A stretch of DNA of 64,000 nucleotides from Streptomyces sp. NBC_00341 (lineage in GTDB: Bacteria; Actinomycetota; Actinomycetes; Streptomycetales; Streptomycetaceae). The notes beneath the pieces were generated by a model. The model saw only the letters and a program-made list of their open reading frames with translations, ran no database searches and was not told the DNA's origin. This document shows, in pieces, positions 9,952-19,659 of the stretch. The translations under genes were made by a program, and so were the position numbers. The DNA lies in contig NZ_CP108002.1 of assembly GCF_041435055.1 (NCBI RefSeq), positions 310,001 to 374,000 on the forward strand. The letters are read 5' to 3'. Positions within the stretch are counted from its first letter, which is position 1. Each line of letters starts with the position of its first letter.

Positions 9952-11247
9952 ATGACGGCTCTGCTGGACGCGGCGGAACGGATGGACCGCGAGGAGCTGC
10001 GGGCGCTCCAGCTGGAACGGCTGCGGGCGACACTGCTGCACGCGTACACCCACGTCGGCCACTACAGGGCCGCGTTCGACCGGGCGGGACTGCACCCCGA
10101 CGACTGCCGCTCGCTCGCCGATCTCGCCCGGTTCCCGTTCACCACCAAGGCGGACCTGCGGGACAACTATCCGTTCGGGATGTTCGCGGTGCCGGAGGAG
10201 CGGGTGCGCCGGATCCACGCCTCCAGCGGCACGACGGGCCGCCCGACCGTCGTCGGCTACACCCAGGGGGATCTGGACACCTGGGCGGACGTGGTCGCCC
10301 GCTCGATCCGGGCGGCAGGCGGCCGGCCGGGGCAGAAGGTCCATATCGCCTACGGGTACGGGCTGTTCACCGGCGGACTCGGCGCGCACTACGGGGCGGA
10401 GCGGCTCGGCTGCACGGTCATTCCCGCCTCCGGCGGCATGACGGCCCGCCAGGTCCAGCTGATCCAGGATTTCCGGCCCGAGATCATCATGGTGACGCCG
10501 TCGTACATGCTGACGCTCCTGGACGAGTTCGAGCGTCAGGGCGTCGATCCGCGGTCGACCTCACTGAAGGTGGGGATCTTCGGGGCGGAGCCGTGGACGC
10601 AGGAGATGCGGCGCGAGATCGAGGAGCGGTTCGCGATCGACGCGGTCGACATCTACGGGCTGTCCGAGGTGATGGGGCCGGGCGTCGCCCAGGAGTGCGT
10701 GGAGACGAAGGACGGGCTGCACATCTGGGAGGACCACTTCTATCCGGAGGTGGTCGACCCGTTCACCGGCGAGGTGCTGCCCGAGGGGGCGGAGGGCGAG
10801 CTGGTGTTCACCTCGCTCACCAAGGAAGCCATGCCGGTGATCCGTTACCGGACCCGGGACCTGACCCGGCTGCTGCCGGGGACGGCACGGGTCTTCCGGC
10901 GTATGGAGAAGGTCACCGGGCGCAGCGACGACCTGGTGATCCTGCGCGGGGTGAACCTCTTCCCGACGCAGATCGAGGAGATCGTACTCCGTACCCCGGC
11001 GGTCTCGCCGCACTTCCAGCTGCGGCTGACCCGCGAGGGCCGGCTGGACGTGCTGACGGTACGCGCGGAGGCCAGGGCCGGGGCGACGCCCGAGCAGCGC
11101 GCTGCCGCCGCCGCGTCGGTCGCGGCGGCCGTCAAGGACGGGATCGGGGTCTCGGTCGGGGTGGAGATCCTCGATCCGGAGACGCTGGAGAGGTCGGTCG
11201 GCAAGTTCAGGAGGATCGTGGACGAGCGGGACAGGCCGGGCAGTTGA
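9952..11247 (+). CDS. paaK: Phenylacetate-CoA ligase family enzyme
   Basis: A 431-residue adenylate-forming ligase that would convert phenylacetate (or a related aryl acid), ATP and CoA to the aryl-CoA. The P-loop-like AMP motif is HASSGTTGRPTVVGYT (about residue 92); later core motifs are FGAEPWTQEMR, YGLSEVMGPG and the hinge GRSDDLVILRGVNLFP. All are characteristic of PaaK rather than long-chain FadD. ATG at 9952 is preferred because GAAGAGGGAG precedes it. It stands alone without other paa genes here, so it may serve catabolism elsewhere or a biosynthetic use. Confidence 0.92.
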   Translation: MTALLDAAERMDREELRALQLERLRATLLHAYTHVGHYRAAFDRAGLHPDDCRSLADLARFPFTTKADLRDNYPFGMFAVPEERVRRIHASSGTTGRPTVVGYTQGDLDTWADVVARSIRAAGGRPGQKVHIAYGYGLFTGGLGAHYGAERLGCTVIPASGGMTARQVQLIQDFRPEIIMVTPSYMLTLLDEFERQGVDPRSTSLKVGIFGAEPWTQEMRREIEERFAIDAVDIYGLSEVMGPGVAQECVETKDGLHIWEDHFYPEVVDPFTGEVLPEGAEGELVFTSLTKEAMPVIRYRTRDLTRLLPGTARVFRRMEKVTGRSDDLVILRGVNLFPTQIEEIVLRTPAVSPHFQLRLTREGRLDVLTVRAEARAGATPEQRAAAAASVAAAVKDGIGVSVGVEILDPETLERSVGKFRRIVDERDRPGS

Positions 11248-11369
11248 CTGCGGCGCCGCGCCGCTCCCGGACCGACGTGCCAGAGTTTCGCGTGAAGTCG
11301 CTGTGGCAGGATGCGTCGACGGGGCGACGTCCTGCCTGCTCCCGTGCACCGAGGATTTCTGGAGCTGCC

Positions 11370-12164
11370 ATGACGCCGGATCCGGCCGACACCCCGATCA
11401 TCGACACCAGCAGGCCGCACCCGGCGCGCGTCTACGACTACCTGCTGGGCGGCAAGGACAACTACCCGGTGGACCAGGAGCTGGGCGAGCAGATGCCGCC
11501 CATGGCGAAAGCGGGTGTCGCGCAGAACCGGGCGTTCATGCACCGGGCGGCCGGCTGGGCCGCGCGCACGGGTATCGACCAGTTCCTCGACATCGGAACG
11601 GGCATCCCGACCCGGCCGAACCTCCACCAGATAGTCCAGGAGATCAATCCGGCGGCCCGGGTCGTCTACACGGACAACGACCCGATCGTCCTGCGTCACG
11701 CCGAGGCGCTGCTCATCAGCACTCCCGAGGGCTCGACGGACTACCTCGACGCCGATGTGCGCGAACCGGAGAGGATTCTCCGTCACGCGCGGAACTCGCT
11801 GGACTTCGACCGGCCCGTCGCGCTCTCCCTCATCGCCCTCATGCACTTCGTGCCGGACGAGGAGGACCCGTACGGCATCACCCGCACCCTCCTGGACGCG
11901 CTGCCCGTCGGCAGTTGCCTGATCCTCTCGCACTTCACCAGTGAGTTCCTCCCGGCCGAGGAGGACAAGACCGAGACCTACCGGTCGAGCGGCATCAGCC
12001 TGCGGCCCCGGACCGGCCCCGAGGTCGCGCGGTTCTTCGACGGACTCGACCTCGTCGATCCCGGCGTGGTCACGGCCCCGCTCTGGTACAAGGACACACC
12101 GGCCCCGCAGGGCAGCGGCCATATCGACAGCTTCCACGTCGGAGTCGGCCGCGTCAGGGGGTAG
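11370..12164 (+). CDS. SAM-dependent methyltransferase, DUF574 family
   Basis: A 264-residue protein of the Streptomyces-expanded DUF574 (Methyltransf_19) family. Family hallmarks: an N-terminal IIDTSRPHPARVYDYLLGG, a SAM-binding QFLDIGTGIPTR near residue 73 and the YTDNDPIVLRHAEALL segment. GGAG lies 5 nt upstream of ATG 11370. The substrate of this family is unknown. It is 122 nt downstream of the PaaK-like gene and converges with a minus-strand acyl-CoA ligase. Confidence 0.88.
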   Translation: MTPDPADTPIIDTSRPHPARVYDYLLGGKDNYPVDQELGEQMPPMAKAGVAQNRAFMHRAAGWAARTGIDQFLDIGTGIPTRPNLHQIVQEINPAARVVYTDNDPIVLRHAEALLISTPEGSTDYLDADVREPERILRHARNSLDFDRPVALSLIALMHFVPDEEDPYGITRTLLDALPVGSCLILSHFTSEFLPAEEDKTETYRSSGISLRPRTGPEVARFFDGLDLVDPGVVTAPLWYKDTPAPQGSGHIDSFHVGVGRVRG

Positions 12165-12187
12165 GGCGCGGCAGGGGGTACGCGGCG

Positions 12188-13687
12188 TCAGGCGAAGCGG
12201 TCGCGCAGCTCCCGCTTGAGGATCTTGCCGCTGGCGTTGCGCGGGAGTCCGTCCACGAAAACGATCTTCTTCGGGGCCTTGAAGTGGGCGAGACGCTCAC
12301 GGGCGTGGTCGATCAGTTCGGCCTCCGTCGCCTCGCCCCGCAGTACGACGACGGCGGTGACGGCCTCGATCCAGCGCTCGTCGGGCAGTCCGACGACCGC
12401 CGCCTCCGCGACCGCGGGGTGGGTGTAGAGGGCGTCCTCGACCTGCCGGGAGGCGACGAGGACGCCGCCGGAGTTGATGACGTCCTTCACCCGGTCGACG
12501 ATGGTGAAGTAGCCCTCCGCATCGCGTACGGCGAGGTCGCCGGAGTGGAACCAGCCCTCGCGGAACGCCTCGGCGCTCTCCTGCGGCTTGTCCCAGTAGC
12601 CGCCGCACAGCTGCGGTGAGCGGAACACCACTTCGCCGGCCGTGCCGTCGGGGACGTCCGCGCCGTCCTCGTCGACGACCTTGGCCTCCACGAAGAGGAC
12701 GGGCCGGCCGCAGGAGTCCATCCGGCCCTCGTGCTCGTCGGGTCCAAGGACGGTGGCGAGCGGGCCGATCTCGCTCTGCCCGAAGCAGTTGTAGAAGGCC
12801 AGTCGGGGCAGCCGGTCGCGGAGCCGTTCCAGTACCGGTACGGGCATGACCGACGCGCCGTAGTACGCCTTGCGCAGCCCGCCGAGGTCGCGCCGTTCGA
12901 AGTCCGGGTGGTTGGCGAGGCCGATCCAGACGGTGGGCGGAGCGAAGACGCTGTCGGCCCGTCCGGACTCGACGAGGTCGAAGATCCGGCCGGCGTCCGG
13001 GGCGTCCAGGACCGTGTTCTCGGCCCCGACCGCGAGGTAGGGCAGCAGGAACACGTGCATCTGCGCGGAGTGGTAGAGCGGCAGGGCGTGGACGGGCCGG
13101 TCGTCGGCCCTGAGGTCGAGGGCGGTGACGGCGCTGACGTACTCGTGGACGAGGGCGCCGTGCGTCATCATCGCGCCCTTGGGGAGCGCGGTGGTCCCCG
13201 AGGTGTACAGCAGCTGGACCAGGTCGTCCGCGCCCGGTTCGCGCTCCGGCGTGAAAGCGCGCGGCGTGGCCAGTTCCGCGAGCAGGGAGCCCGGGGCGTC
13301 GCGCAGTGCGCGTACGGCGTAGCCGTCCGGGACCCGGCCGGCCAGGTCCGGATCGGTGAGGACCAGGGAGCTGCCGGACTGGCTCAGGATGTACGCCAGG
13401 TCCTCGCCCGTGAGGTTCTGGTTGACGGGCACGTGGACGAGTCCGGCGCGGGCGCAGGCGAGGAAGCCGATCAGGTACGCGTCGGAGTTGTGGGCGTAGG
13501 ACGCCACCCGGTCCCCCGGGCTCAGCCCGTGGCCGTCCATCAGGACGGCGGCCGCGGTACTGACGGCCTCCTCCAGTTCCCGGTAGGACCAGGTCCGCTC
13601 CGCGTACCGCAGGGCGGTGCGGCCGGGGGTGCGCCGTGCGCTGCGGGTCAGGACGCCGTCGACTGTGCTGCTTCGTACACCTGTCAT
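12188..13687 (-). CDS. Acyl-CoA synthetase (AMP-binding, FadD-like)
   Basis: A 499-residue ATP-dependent acid-CoA ligase. Motifs: P-loop LLYTSGTTALPKGAMMTHG near residue 160, A5-type NCFGQSEIGP, the SGDLAVRDAEGYFTIVDR ATP-binding motif, and a C-terminal GKILKRELRDRF with the catalytic lysine. It is third in the minus-strand set with a second acyl-CoA synthetase and a nitronate monooxygenase, though a 150-nt gap to the second ligase leaves co-transcription uncertain. Chain-length preference cannot be read. Confidence 0.9.
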   Translation of the reverse strand: MTGVRSSTVDGVLTRSARRTPGRTALRYAERTWSYRELEEAVSTAAAVLMDGHGLSPGDRVASYAHNSDAYLIGFLACARAGLVHVPVNQNLTGEDLAYILSQSGSSLVLTDPDLAGRVPDGYAVRALRDAPGSLLAELATPRAFTPEREPGADDLVQLLYTSGTTALPKGAMMTHGALVHEYVSAVTALDLRADDRPVHALPLYHSAQMHVFLLPYLAVGAENTVLDAPDAGRIFDLVESGRADSVFAPPTVWIGLANHPDFERRDLGGLRKAYYGASVMPVPVLERLRDRLPRLAFYNCFGQSEIGPLATVLGPDEHEGRMDSCGRPVLFVEAKVVDEDGADVPDGTAGEVVFRSPQLCGGYWDKPQESAEAFREGWFHSGDLAVRDAEGYFTIVDRVKDVINSGGVLVASRQVEDALYTHPAVAEAAVVGLPDERWIEAVTAVVVLRGEATEAELIDHARERLAHFKAPKKIVFVDGLPRNASGKILKRELRDRFA

Positions 13688-13837
13688 GGCGTGATCCTGT
13701 GCGGGCCGGGCCCGGCGGTCAAGGGTCCGGATACCGCCGGGATGTCGCAGGCGTCCCGCGGGCCCGTTTCGGGGCCGGTGGGCAGCGGCGCGACCACGGC
13801 CGGGGCCCGCCCGGCGGACGGGCCCCGGCCGGCCGCG

Positions 13838-15379
13838 TCAGGTACGCCCCTCCCAGTACGGCTCGCGCAGACGCCGTTTGTACAGCTTGCCGTTGGGGTC
13901 GCGGGGCATCGTCGTGATGAAGCCGAGGGTCTTGGGCCGCTTGTACCCGGCGAGCCGCTCCGCGCAGTGGCCGAGGATCTCGGCGGCGAGCGCGTCATCC
14001 GCCTCGTACCCCTCGGCGGCTTCGACGACCGCTCTGACCTCCTCGCCCCAGTCGGCGTGCGGGATGCCGAAGACCGCGGCGTCCGCGACAGCGGGATGGG
14101 TGAGCAGTTCGCTCTCGATCTCGGCGGGGTAGATGTTGACCCCGCCCGAGATGATCATGTCGATCTTGCGGTCGCGGAGGAACAGGTAGCCGTCCTCGTC
14201 GAGGATGCCGAGATCACCCACCGTGAAGAAGTCCCCGATGCGGTTCTTCCGCGTCTTGCCCTCGTCCTTGTGGTAGCTGAATCCGCCGGTGCTCATCTTC
14301 ATGTAGACGGTGCCGAGTTCGCCGGGTGCGAGGCGGGTGCCCTCGTCGTCGAAGACCGCGAGTTCGCTGATCGGCCAGGCCCGGCCGACGGTGCCCGGTT
14401 TCCGCAGCCAGTCCTCGGCGGTGGCGAAGGCGCCGCCGCCCTCGCTGGCCGCGTAGTACTCCTCGACGCACTGGCCCCACCAGTCGATCATGGCCCGTTT
14501 GACGTGGTCGGGGCAGGGGGCCGCGCCGTGGATGGCGTGGCGCATCGCGGTGACGTCGTAACCCTGCTTCACCTCGTCGGGGAGGGCGAGGAGGCGGTGG
14601 AACTGGGTGGGGACCATGTGCGTGTGGGTGCAGCGGTGGGTGTCCATCGCCCGCAGCATCTCCTCGGGCGACCACTTGTCCATCAGGACCAGCGGGTGGC
14701 CGATGTGCAGGGCTGCTCCCGCGAACTGGAGCACCGCGGTGTGGTAGAGCGGTGAGCAGACCAGGTGGACGTTGCCGTCGAACGGTTTGATGCCGAAGAT
14801 GCCGAGGAAGCCGCCGAGATAGGTCTCCTCGGGAAGCTTTCCGGGCAGCGGGCGCCGGATGCCGCGCGGCCGTCCCGTGGTGCCGGAGGTGTAGTTCATG
14901 ACCCAGCCGAGGGTGCGCCCCTCCGGGGGCGATACCGGCCGGTTCTCCAGCAGTTCGGCGTACGGGCGGAAGCCCTCGGCCCCGCCGACGCCGAAGCGGT
15001 GGCTGGTGGGCAGTTTCGCCTCGTCGGCGGCGGCGGTCGCGGCGTCGGTGAAGCGTTCGTGGGCGATGAGCACCTTGGCGCCGGAGTCGGAGACGATCCA
15101 GGCGATCTCGGGGCCCATCAGGTGGTGGTTGACCGGGACGAGGTAGAACCCGGCCTGCGAGGCGGCGAGGTAGGCGGTGAGGAACTCGACCCCGTTGGGC
15201 AGCACGACGGCGAAGGAGTCGCCCTCCTCCAGACCGGCGGCGCGCAGTCCGTGGACCATCCGGTTGGCGTCGGCGTGCAGCCGGCCGGCCGTCCAGTTCT
15301 CTCCGTCGGGTGCGATCAGGATCGTGCGGTCGGGGTCGGCGGCGGCCTGGGCCCAGAAGCCGTTGGGCGGCTGGTTCAT
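13838..15379 (-). CDS. Acyl-CoA synthetase (AMP-binding)
   Basis: A 513-residue acid-CoA ligase. The P-loop is NYTSGTTGRPRGIRRP; YYAASEGGG, VGDLGILDEDGYLFLRDRKIDMIISGGVN (hinge region at the DRKID part) and a C-terminal DPNGKLYKRRLREPY are present. The start ATG overlaps the stop of the upstream nitronate monooxygenase by 4 nt, so the two are translationally coupled. Similar pairs occur in actinobacterial lipid or steroid side-chain breakdown, but the substrate here is unproven. Confidence 0.9.
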   Translation of the reverse strand: MNQPPNGFWAQAAADPDRTILIAPDGENWTAGRLHADANRMVHGLRAAGLEEGDSFAVVLPNGVEFLTAYLAASQAGFYLVPVNHHLMGPEIAWIVSDSGAKVLIAHERFTDAATAAADEAKLPTSHRFGVGGAEGFRPYAELLENRPVSPPEGRTLGWVMNYTSGTTGRPRGIRRPLPGKLPEETYLGGFLGIFGIKPFDGNVHLVCSPLYHTAVLQFAGAALHIGHPLVLMDKWSPEEMLRAMDTHRCTHTHMVPTQFHRLLALPDEVKQGYDVTAMRHAIHGAAPCPDHVKRAMIDWWGQCVEEYYAASEGGGAFATAEDWLRKPGTVGRAWPISELAVFDDEGTRLAPGELGTVYMKMSTGGFSYHKDEGKTRKNRIGDFFTVGDLGILDEDGYLFLRDRKIDMIISGGVNIYPAEIESELLTHPAVADAAVFGIPHADWGEEVRAVVEAAEGYEADDALAAEILGHCAERLAGYKRPKTLGFITTMPRDPNGKLYKRRLREPYWEGRT

Positions 15380-16485
15380 GAGGTGCTCCGTCCGGCTATG
15401 CGGTTGATCCGGTCCACGGCGCGTTCAAAGCCCCGGGTGAGGTCGTCGAAGACGGCCTGCACGCTGCGCTCGGTGTTCATCCGGCCGACGATCTGGCCGA
15501 CGGGGGTGCCGAGCAGCGCTCCCGTCTCGTACTTCTGGATACGCGAGACGGCCTCGGCCACTAGGAGTCCCTGGAGCGGCATGGGCAGCGGGCCGGGGCC
15601 CGCCGGGTCGTCCCAGGCGTCGGTCCATTCGGTACGCAGCTGGCGCGCGGGTTTGCCGGTGAGGGCGCGGGAGCGGACGGTGTCGCCGGAGCCCGCGGCG
15701 AGGAGTTTGGCGGTCAGGGCGCGGGAGTGCATGTCGGCCTCCTCCGTGGTGAGCCAGAGGGAGCCGAGCCAGACGCCCTGGGCGCCCAGCGCGAGCCCGG
15801 CGGCGACCTGTTCGCCGCTGCCGATGCCTCCGGCGGCGAGGACGGGGAGCGGGCCCACCGCGTCGACGACGTCCGGGACGAGGACCATGGAAGCGATCTC
15901 CCCGGTGTGGCCGCCCGCTTCGTAGCCCTGGGCGACGACGACGTCGATGCCGGCCTCTGCGTGGTGCCGGGCGTGCCGGGCGCTGCCGGCGAGGGCGGCG
16001 ACGAGCACGTCCTGCGCGTGGGCGCGGGCGATGACGTCGGCGGGCGGTGAGCCCAGTGCGTTGGCCAGCAGCTTGATGGGGTAGCCGAACGCGACGTCGA
16101 GCTGGTTGCGGGCGACCTCCTCCATCCAGCCGGTGATGCGCCAGCCGGAGGCCTCGCCCTCGGCGAGTTCGGGGACGCCGTGCTTGGTGAGGGTGTCCTG
16201 GACGAACTGCCGGTGCCCGGCCGGGATCATCGCCTCGACATCGGCCTCGCTGACGCCCTCCACCTTCTTCGCGGGCATCACGACGTCGAGGCCGTAGGGC
16301 TTGCCGTCGGTGTGTTCCTGCATCCAGTCGAGGTCGCGTGCGAGGTCGTCGGGGGCGGTGTAGCGGACCGCTCCGAGCACTCCGAATCCGCCGGCCCGGG
16401 TGATCGCCGCGGCCACCGCGGGGAACGGCGTGAAGCCGAAGATGGCGTGCTCGATCCCCAGTTTCTTGCTCAGCTCCGTCTCCAT
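15376..16485 (-). CDS. Nitronate monooxygenase family flavoprotein
   Basis: A 369-residue FMN-dependent TIM-barrel protein of the 2-nitropropane dioxygenase family, which oxidises alkyl nitronates such as propionate-3-nitronate. Recognisable parts: ARAHAQDVLVAALAGS, IDVVVAQGYEAGGHTGE (flavin phosphate loop and catalytic histidine region) and PVLAAGGIGSGEQVAAGLALGA. It leads the operon, with a dyad about 45 nt upstream, and is coupled to an acyl-CoA synthetase by a 4-nt overlap. The pairing with CoA ligases may mean a role in acyl oxidation rather than detoxification. Confidence 0.9.
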   Translation of the reverse strand: METELSKKLGIEHAIFGFTPFPAVAAAITRAGGFGVLGAVRYTAPDDLARDLDWMQEHTDGKPYGLDVVMPAKKVEGVSEADVEAMIPAGHRQFVQDTLTKHGVPELAEGEASGWRITGWMEEVARNQLDVAFGYPIKLLANALGSPPADVIARAHAQDVLVAALAGSARHARHHAEAGIDVVVAQGYEAGGHTGEIASMVLVPDVVDAVGPLPVLAAGGIGSGEQVAAGLALGAQGVWLGSLWLTTEEADMHSRALTAKLLAAGSGDTVRSRALTGKPARQLRTEWTDAWDDPAGPGPLPMPLQGLLVAEAVSRIQKYETGALLGTPVGQIVGRMNTERSVQAVFDDLTRGFERAVDRINRIAGRSTS

Positions 16486-16528
16486 GGGCGGCAGGATGCC
16501 GCAGTCGGACAGCCGAAGGAAGAGATTT

Positions 16529-16545
16529 TCTGATGCAGTGTCAGA
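16529..16545. promoter_or_regulatory. Inverted repeat, possible operator for the acyl-CoA synthetase operon
   Basis: TCTGA-TGCAGTG-TCAGA lies in the divergent gap, about 45 nt upstream of the nitronate monooxygenase start. Its outer arms are perfect and the inner bases partly symmetrical, the form expected of a TetR-family site controlling acyl-CoA genes. Confidence 0.4.
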
Positions 16546-16667
16546 TTCTTTGTGGCTCCAGGGACCTACGGGGCGGCGGAGGGTGACAGTACTCTCTGGT
16601 CCGGCAGGAAGTTTCAGGCTCGGAAGAGATTTCGAAAGTTACTTTCACGCAGGGGAAGGGGTTCCGG

Positions 16668-18518
16668 ATGACCGAGGACACGGCGGGCGGAGGCATCAGC
16701 CGGCGGAGGCTGGGCGGTGGGATGCTGGCCCTGGGCGGAGCACTCGCCCTGGCGCCGATTCCGTTCGCGGAGCGGGCGTCTGCCACGGAGCCGGAGGCGG
16801 GGGTGTCGGACATGCGCGCGGGAACCGCGGCCGGATCAGCGTCCGGGCAGCACCGGCCGACGCTGCGTCGCGGCTCGGCCGCACGGGCCGGGCTGCTCCA
16901 GGAGCCGCTGGACCAGCTCGTCACGGAGGCCGAGAGATATCTCGGCGACTCCCCCGAGCACCCCTGGTACGCGGGCGCGGTGCTGCTCGCCGGGCGGGGC
17001 GGGACGGTCGCGCTGCACCGGCCGATCGGCAAGGCGGTGCGCTATGCGGCGTACGACGAGAAGACGGACACCGGGGTGGAGTTCCCGCCGGAGCAGCAGA
17101 TCGCCATGGCCGAGGACACGGTCTTCGACCTGGCGTCGGTCTCGAAGCTGTTCACCTCGATCCTGGCCGTGCAGCAGATCGAACGGGGCACGCTGGAGCT
17201 GGAGGCGACGGTCGCCTCGTACCTCCCCGACTTCGCCGGCGGCGGCAAGCAGGACATCACGATCCGTCAGCTCCTCACCCACACCTCGGGCTTCCGCGCC
17301 TGGATCCCGCTCTACTCGGCGCCGACCCGGCAGGGGAAGCTGGCGCTGATCTGGAACGAGGTGCCGGCCAGCCCGCCGGGCACGGTGTACCTCTACTCCG
17401 ACCTCAATCTGATCTCACTCCAGCTGGTGCTGGAGAAGATCACCGGCCGCACCGAGGACGTCCTGCTCCGCGAGCAGATCACCGCTCCGCTCGGGATGCA
17501 CCGCACCCGTTACAACCCGCCGGCCTCCTGGCGGCCGAACATCGCCGCGACCGAGGACGAGCGGCCGCCGTGGTCCGGCCTCGACCGGGGACTCGTCTGG
17601 GGCGAGGTGCACGACGAGAACGCGTACAGCCTCGACGGCGTCGCCGGTCACGCAGGGGTCTTCTCCTGCGCCTGGGACCTGGCGGTCCTCGCCCGCACAC
17701 TCCTCAACGGCGGGGTCTACGGACGCGCGAGGATCCTCTCCGCCCACTCGGTGGACCTGCTGTTCACCGACTTCAACACGGCGTTCCCCGGCGACGCGCA
17801 CGGCCTCGGCTTCGAGCTCTACCAGCACTGGTACATGGGGGCGATGGCCACCCCGCGCACCGCGGGCCACACCGGGTTCACCGGCACCAGCCTGGTCCTG
17901 GACCCGACGACCGACTCGTTCCTGATCGTGCTCGGCAACTCGGTCCACCCGGTGCGCGACTGGCGCTCCGGCAGCGCGCCGCGCGTCGCCACCGCCAACC
18001 AGATGGCGCGCGCCGTCGCGGTCCCGCCCGCCCGGGGCCGTACGGCCTGGTTCTCCGGACTGGCCAGCGCGTCATCGGCCACCCTGGCGCTCCCGCCGCT
18101 GGCCCTCGCCTCGTCGCGCGCCCGGCTGAGCTGCGCCCTGTGGTGGGACACCGAGCCGGACTCCGACTTCCTGTTCCTTGAGGGGTCCTCGGACGCCGGG
18201 ACGAGCTGGCGGCCGGTGCCCTTCAGTACCGTTCCGGCGCCGCAGGACCGGCGGCCCCGGCCGGAACCCCATCCGGCCGGCTCCGTCTCCGGCTGGTCGG
18301 GCCGGGTCTGGCACCGGCTGGACGCGGACCTGTCGGCCTGGCACGGCACCGAACTGCGGCTGAGGTGGCGGTACGCCACGGACCAGCTGTACGTCGGCCG
18401 CGGGGTCTACGTGGACGCGATCCGCGTCGAGGACGGCGGGCGCACGGTCTTCGACGAGGGCCGGGCGGGCGACGCCCACCGCATCGAGGCGAACGGCTGG
18501 GCCCCGTCGGCGAACTGA
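16668..18518 (+). CDS. Tat-exported serine hydrolase (beta-lactamase/PBP-C fold) with C-terminal beta-sandwich
   Basis: 616 residues. The N-terminus SRRRLGGGMLALGGALALAP is a twin-arginine signal. The serine beta-lactamase-like domain has the nucleophile motif SVSKLFTS (SxxK) near residue 160, a tyrosine motif YSDLN and a HTGFTG box near residue 402. This fits the DD-peptidase/esterase (class C-like) family rather than a true resistance enzyme. The last 150 residues resemble the MAM/jelly-roll modules of immune-inhibitor-type peptidases, with SGWSGRVWHRLDADLSAW, and may bind polymer or cell surface. Divergent from the acyl-CoA synthetase operon. Confidence 0.87.
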   Translation: MTEDTAGGGISRRRLGGGMLALGGALALAPIPFAERASATEPEAGVSDMRAGTAAGSASGQHRPTLRRGSAARAGLLQEPLDQLVTEAERYLGDSPEHPWYAGAVLLAGRGGTVALHRPIGKAVRYAAYDEKTDTGVEFPPEQQIAMAEDTVFDLASVSKLFTSILAVQQIERGTLELEATVASYLPDFAGGGKQDITIRQLLTHTSGFRAWIPLYSAPTRQGKLALIWNEVPASPPGTVYLYSDLNLISLQLVLEKITGRTEDVLLREQITAPLGMHRTRYNPPASWRPNIAATEDERPPWSGLDRGLVWGEVHDENAYSLDGVAGHAGVFSCAWDLAVLARTLLNGGVYGRARILSAHSVDLLFTDFNTAFPGDAHGLGFELYQHWYMGAMATPRTAGHTGFTGTSLVLDPTTDSFLIVLGNSVHPVRDWRSGSAPRVATANQMARAVAVPPARGRTAWFSGLASASSATLALPPLALASSRARLSCALWWDTEPDSDFLFLEGSSDAGTSWRPVPFSTVPAPQDRRPRPEPHPAGSVSGWSGRVWHRLDADLSAWHGTELRLRWRYATDQLYVGRGVYVDAIRVEDGGRTVFDEGRAGDAHRIEANGWAPSAN

Positions 18519-18520
18519 TC

Positions 18521-18544
18521 CGGTGCGGCCCGCGGCCCGCACCG
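18521..18544. terminator. Hairpin between convergent genes
   Basis: CGGTGCGG pairs with CCGCACCG around an 8-nt loop, immediately after the serine hydrolase stop and before the convergent aldo/keto reductase stop. More GC-rich dyads follow to 18568. Confidence 0.45.
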
Positions 18545-18567
18545 GGTCCGGGCCGCAGCCGGCCGGA

Positions 18568-19596
18568 TCAGGCGGCGGAGCGCTCGCCGGGCACGCGGCG
18601 GCGCAGCGCGGCCTGCCCGATGGCGGGCGGGTCGTAGGCCATGTCGAGCGCCCCGACGTCGGTGCCCGGCGGCACGATGGCGTCGATCCGGTCGAGGACC
18701 TCGTCGGTGAGCACGGTCCCCTCACCGGCGAGCAGGTCGTCGAGGTGCTCCATGGTGCGCGGGCCGATGATCGCCGAGGTGACGCCGGGGTGGGCGATGG
18801 CGAAGGCCATCGCCAGGTGGGTCAGGGACATCCCCGCCTCTTCGGCGACCGGGATGAGCTGTTCGACCGTGTCGATCCGGCGCTCGTCGCTCAGGTGCTT
18901 GTAGCCGCGGGCCGCCCGGACGCTGTCGGTCCCGGCGCCCTTGCGGAAGCGGCCGGTGAGCAGCCCCTGCGCGAGCGGGCTCCAGACCATGGCGCCCATG
19001 CCGTAGCGCTCGCAGACGGGCAGCACCTCGCGTTCGATCCCCCGGTTGAGGATCGAGTACGGCGGCTGCTCGGTGCGGAAGCGCTCCAGGCCGCGCCGCT
19101 CGGCGGTCCACTGCGCCTCGACGATGTCCGACGCGGGGAAGGTGGAGGAGCCGATGGCGCGGACCTTGCCCGCGCGCACCAGGTCGGTGAGGGCGGAGAG
19201 GGTCTCCTCCACGTCGGTGTCGGGGGCGGGCCGGTGGATCTGGAAGAGGTCGACGTGGTCGGTGCCCAGCCTGCGCAGGGAGTCTTCAAGGGCGCGGACC
19301 AGCCACCGCCGCGAATTGCCCTGCTGGTTGGGGTCGTCGCCCATCGGGAGGTGGGCCTTCGTGGCCAGCACCACCGTGTCCCGGCGGCCCTTGAGGGCCT
19401 TTCCGACGATCTCCTCGGACTCACCGCGCGAGTAGGCGTCGGCGGTGTCGACGAAGTTGACCCCCGCGTCCAGCGCCTTGTGGATGATCCGGACGGATTC
19501 GTCGTGATCGCGGTTGCCCGCGGCGCCGAACATCATCGCGCCGAGGCAGTACGGGCTGACCTTGATGCCGGTTCGGCCCAGTGTGCGGTAGTTCAT
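18568..19596 (-). CDS. Aldo/keto reductase
   Basis: A 342-residue NADPH-dependent TIM-barrel oxidoreductase. Catalytic tetrad context is visible: Asp and Tyr in FVDTADAYSRGESEE, Lys in VVLATKAHLP and His in FQIHRPAPDTD; the cofactor motif IGSSTFPASD follows. Full length for the family (320-345). It is divergent from a TetR gene across a 120-nt gap that carries repeated operator-like dyads, so it is the likely regulated target. Substrate unknown. Confidence 0.93.
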   Translation of the reverse strand: MNYRTLGRTGIKVSPYCLGAMMFGAAGNRDHDESVRIIHKALDAGVNFVDTADAYSRGESEEIVGKALKGRRDTVVLATKAHLPMGDDPNQQGNSRRWLVRALEDSLRRLGTDHVDLFQIHRPAPDTDVEETLSALTDLVRAGKVRAIGSSTFPASDIVEAQWTAERRGLERFRTEQPPYSILNRGIEREVLPVCERYGMGAMVWSPLAQGLLTGRFRKGAGTDSVRAARGYKHLSDERRIDTVEQLIPVAEEAGMSLTHLAMAFAIAHPGVTSAIIGPRTMEHLDDLLAGEGTVLTDEVLDRIDAIVPPGTDVGALDMAYDPPAIGQAALRRRVPGERSAA

Positions 19597-19659
19597 GATT
19601 CTCCTCGTACCTTGGCCGGTGCCTGAAAGAGCGCACCCAGGCGCTACGCTGGAACAAAC

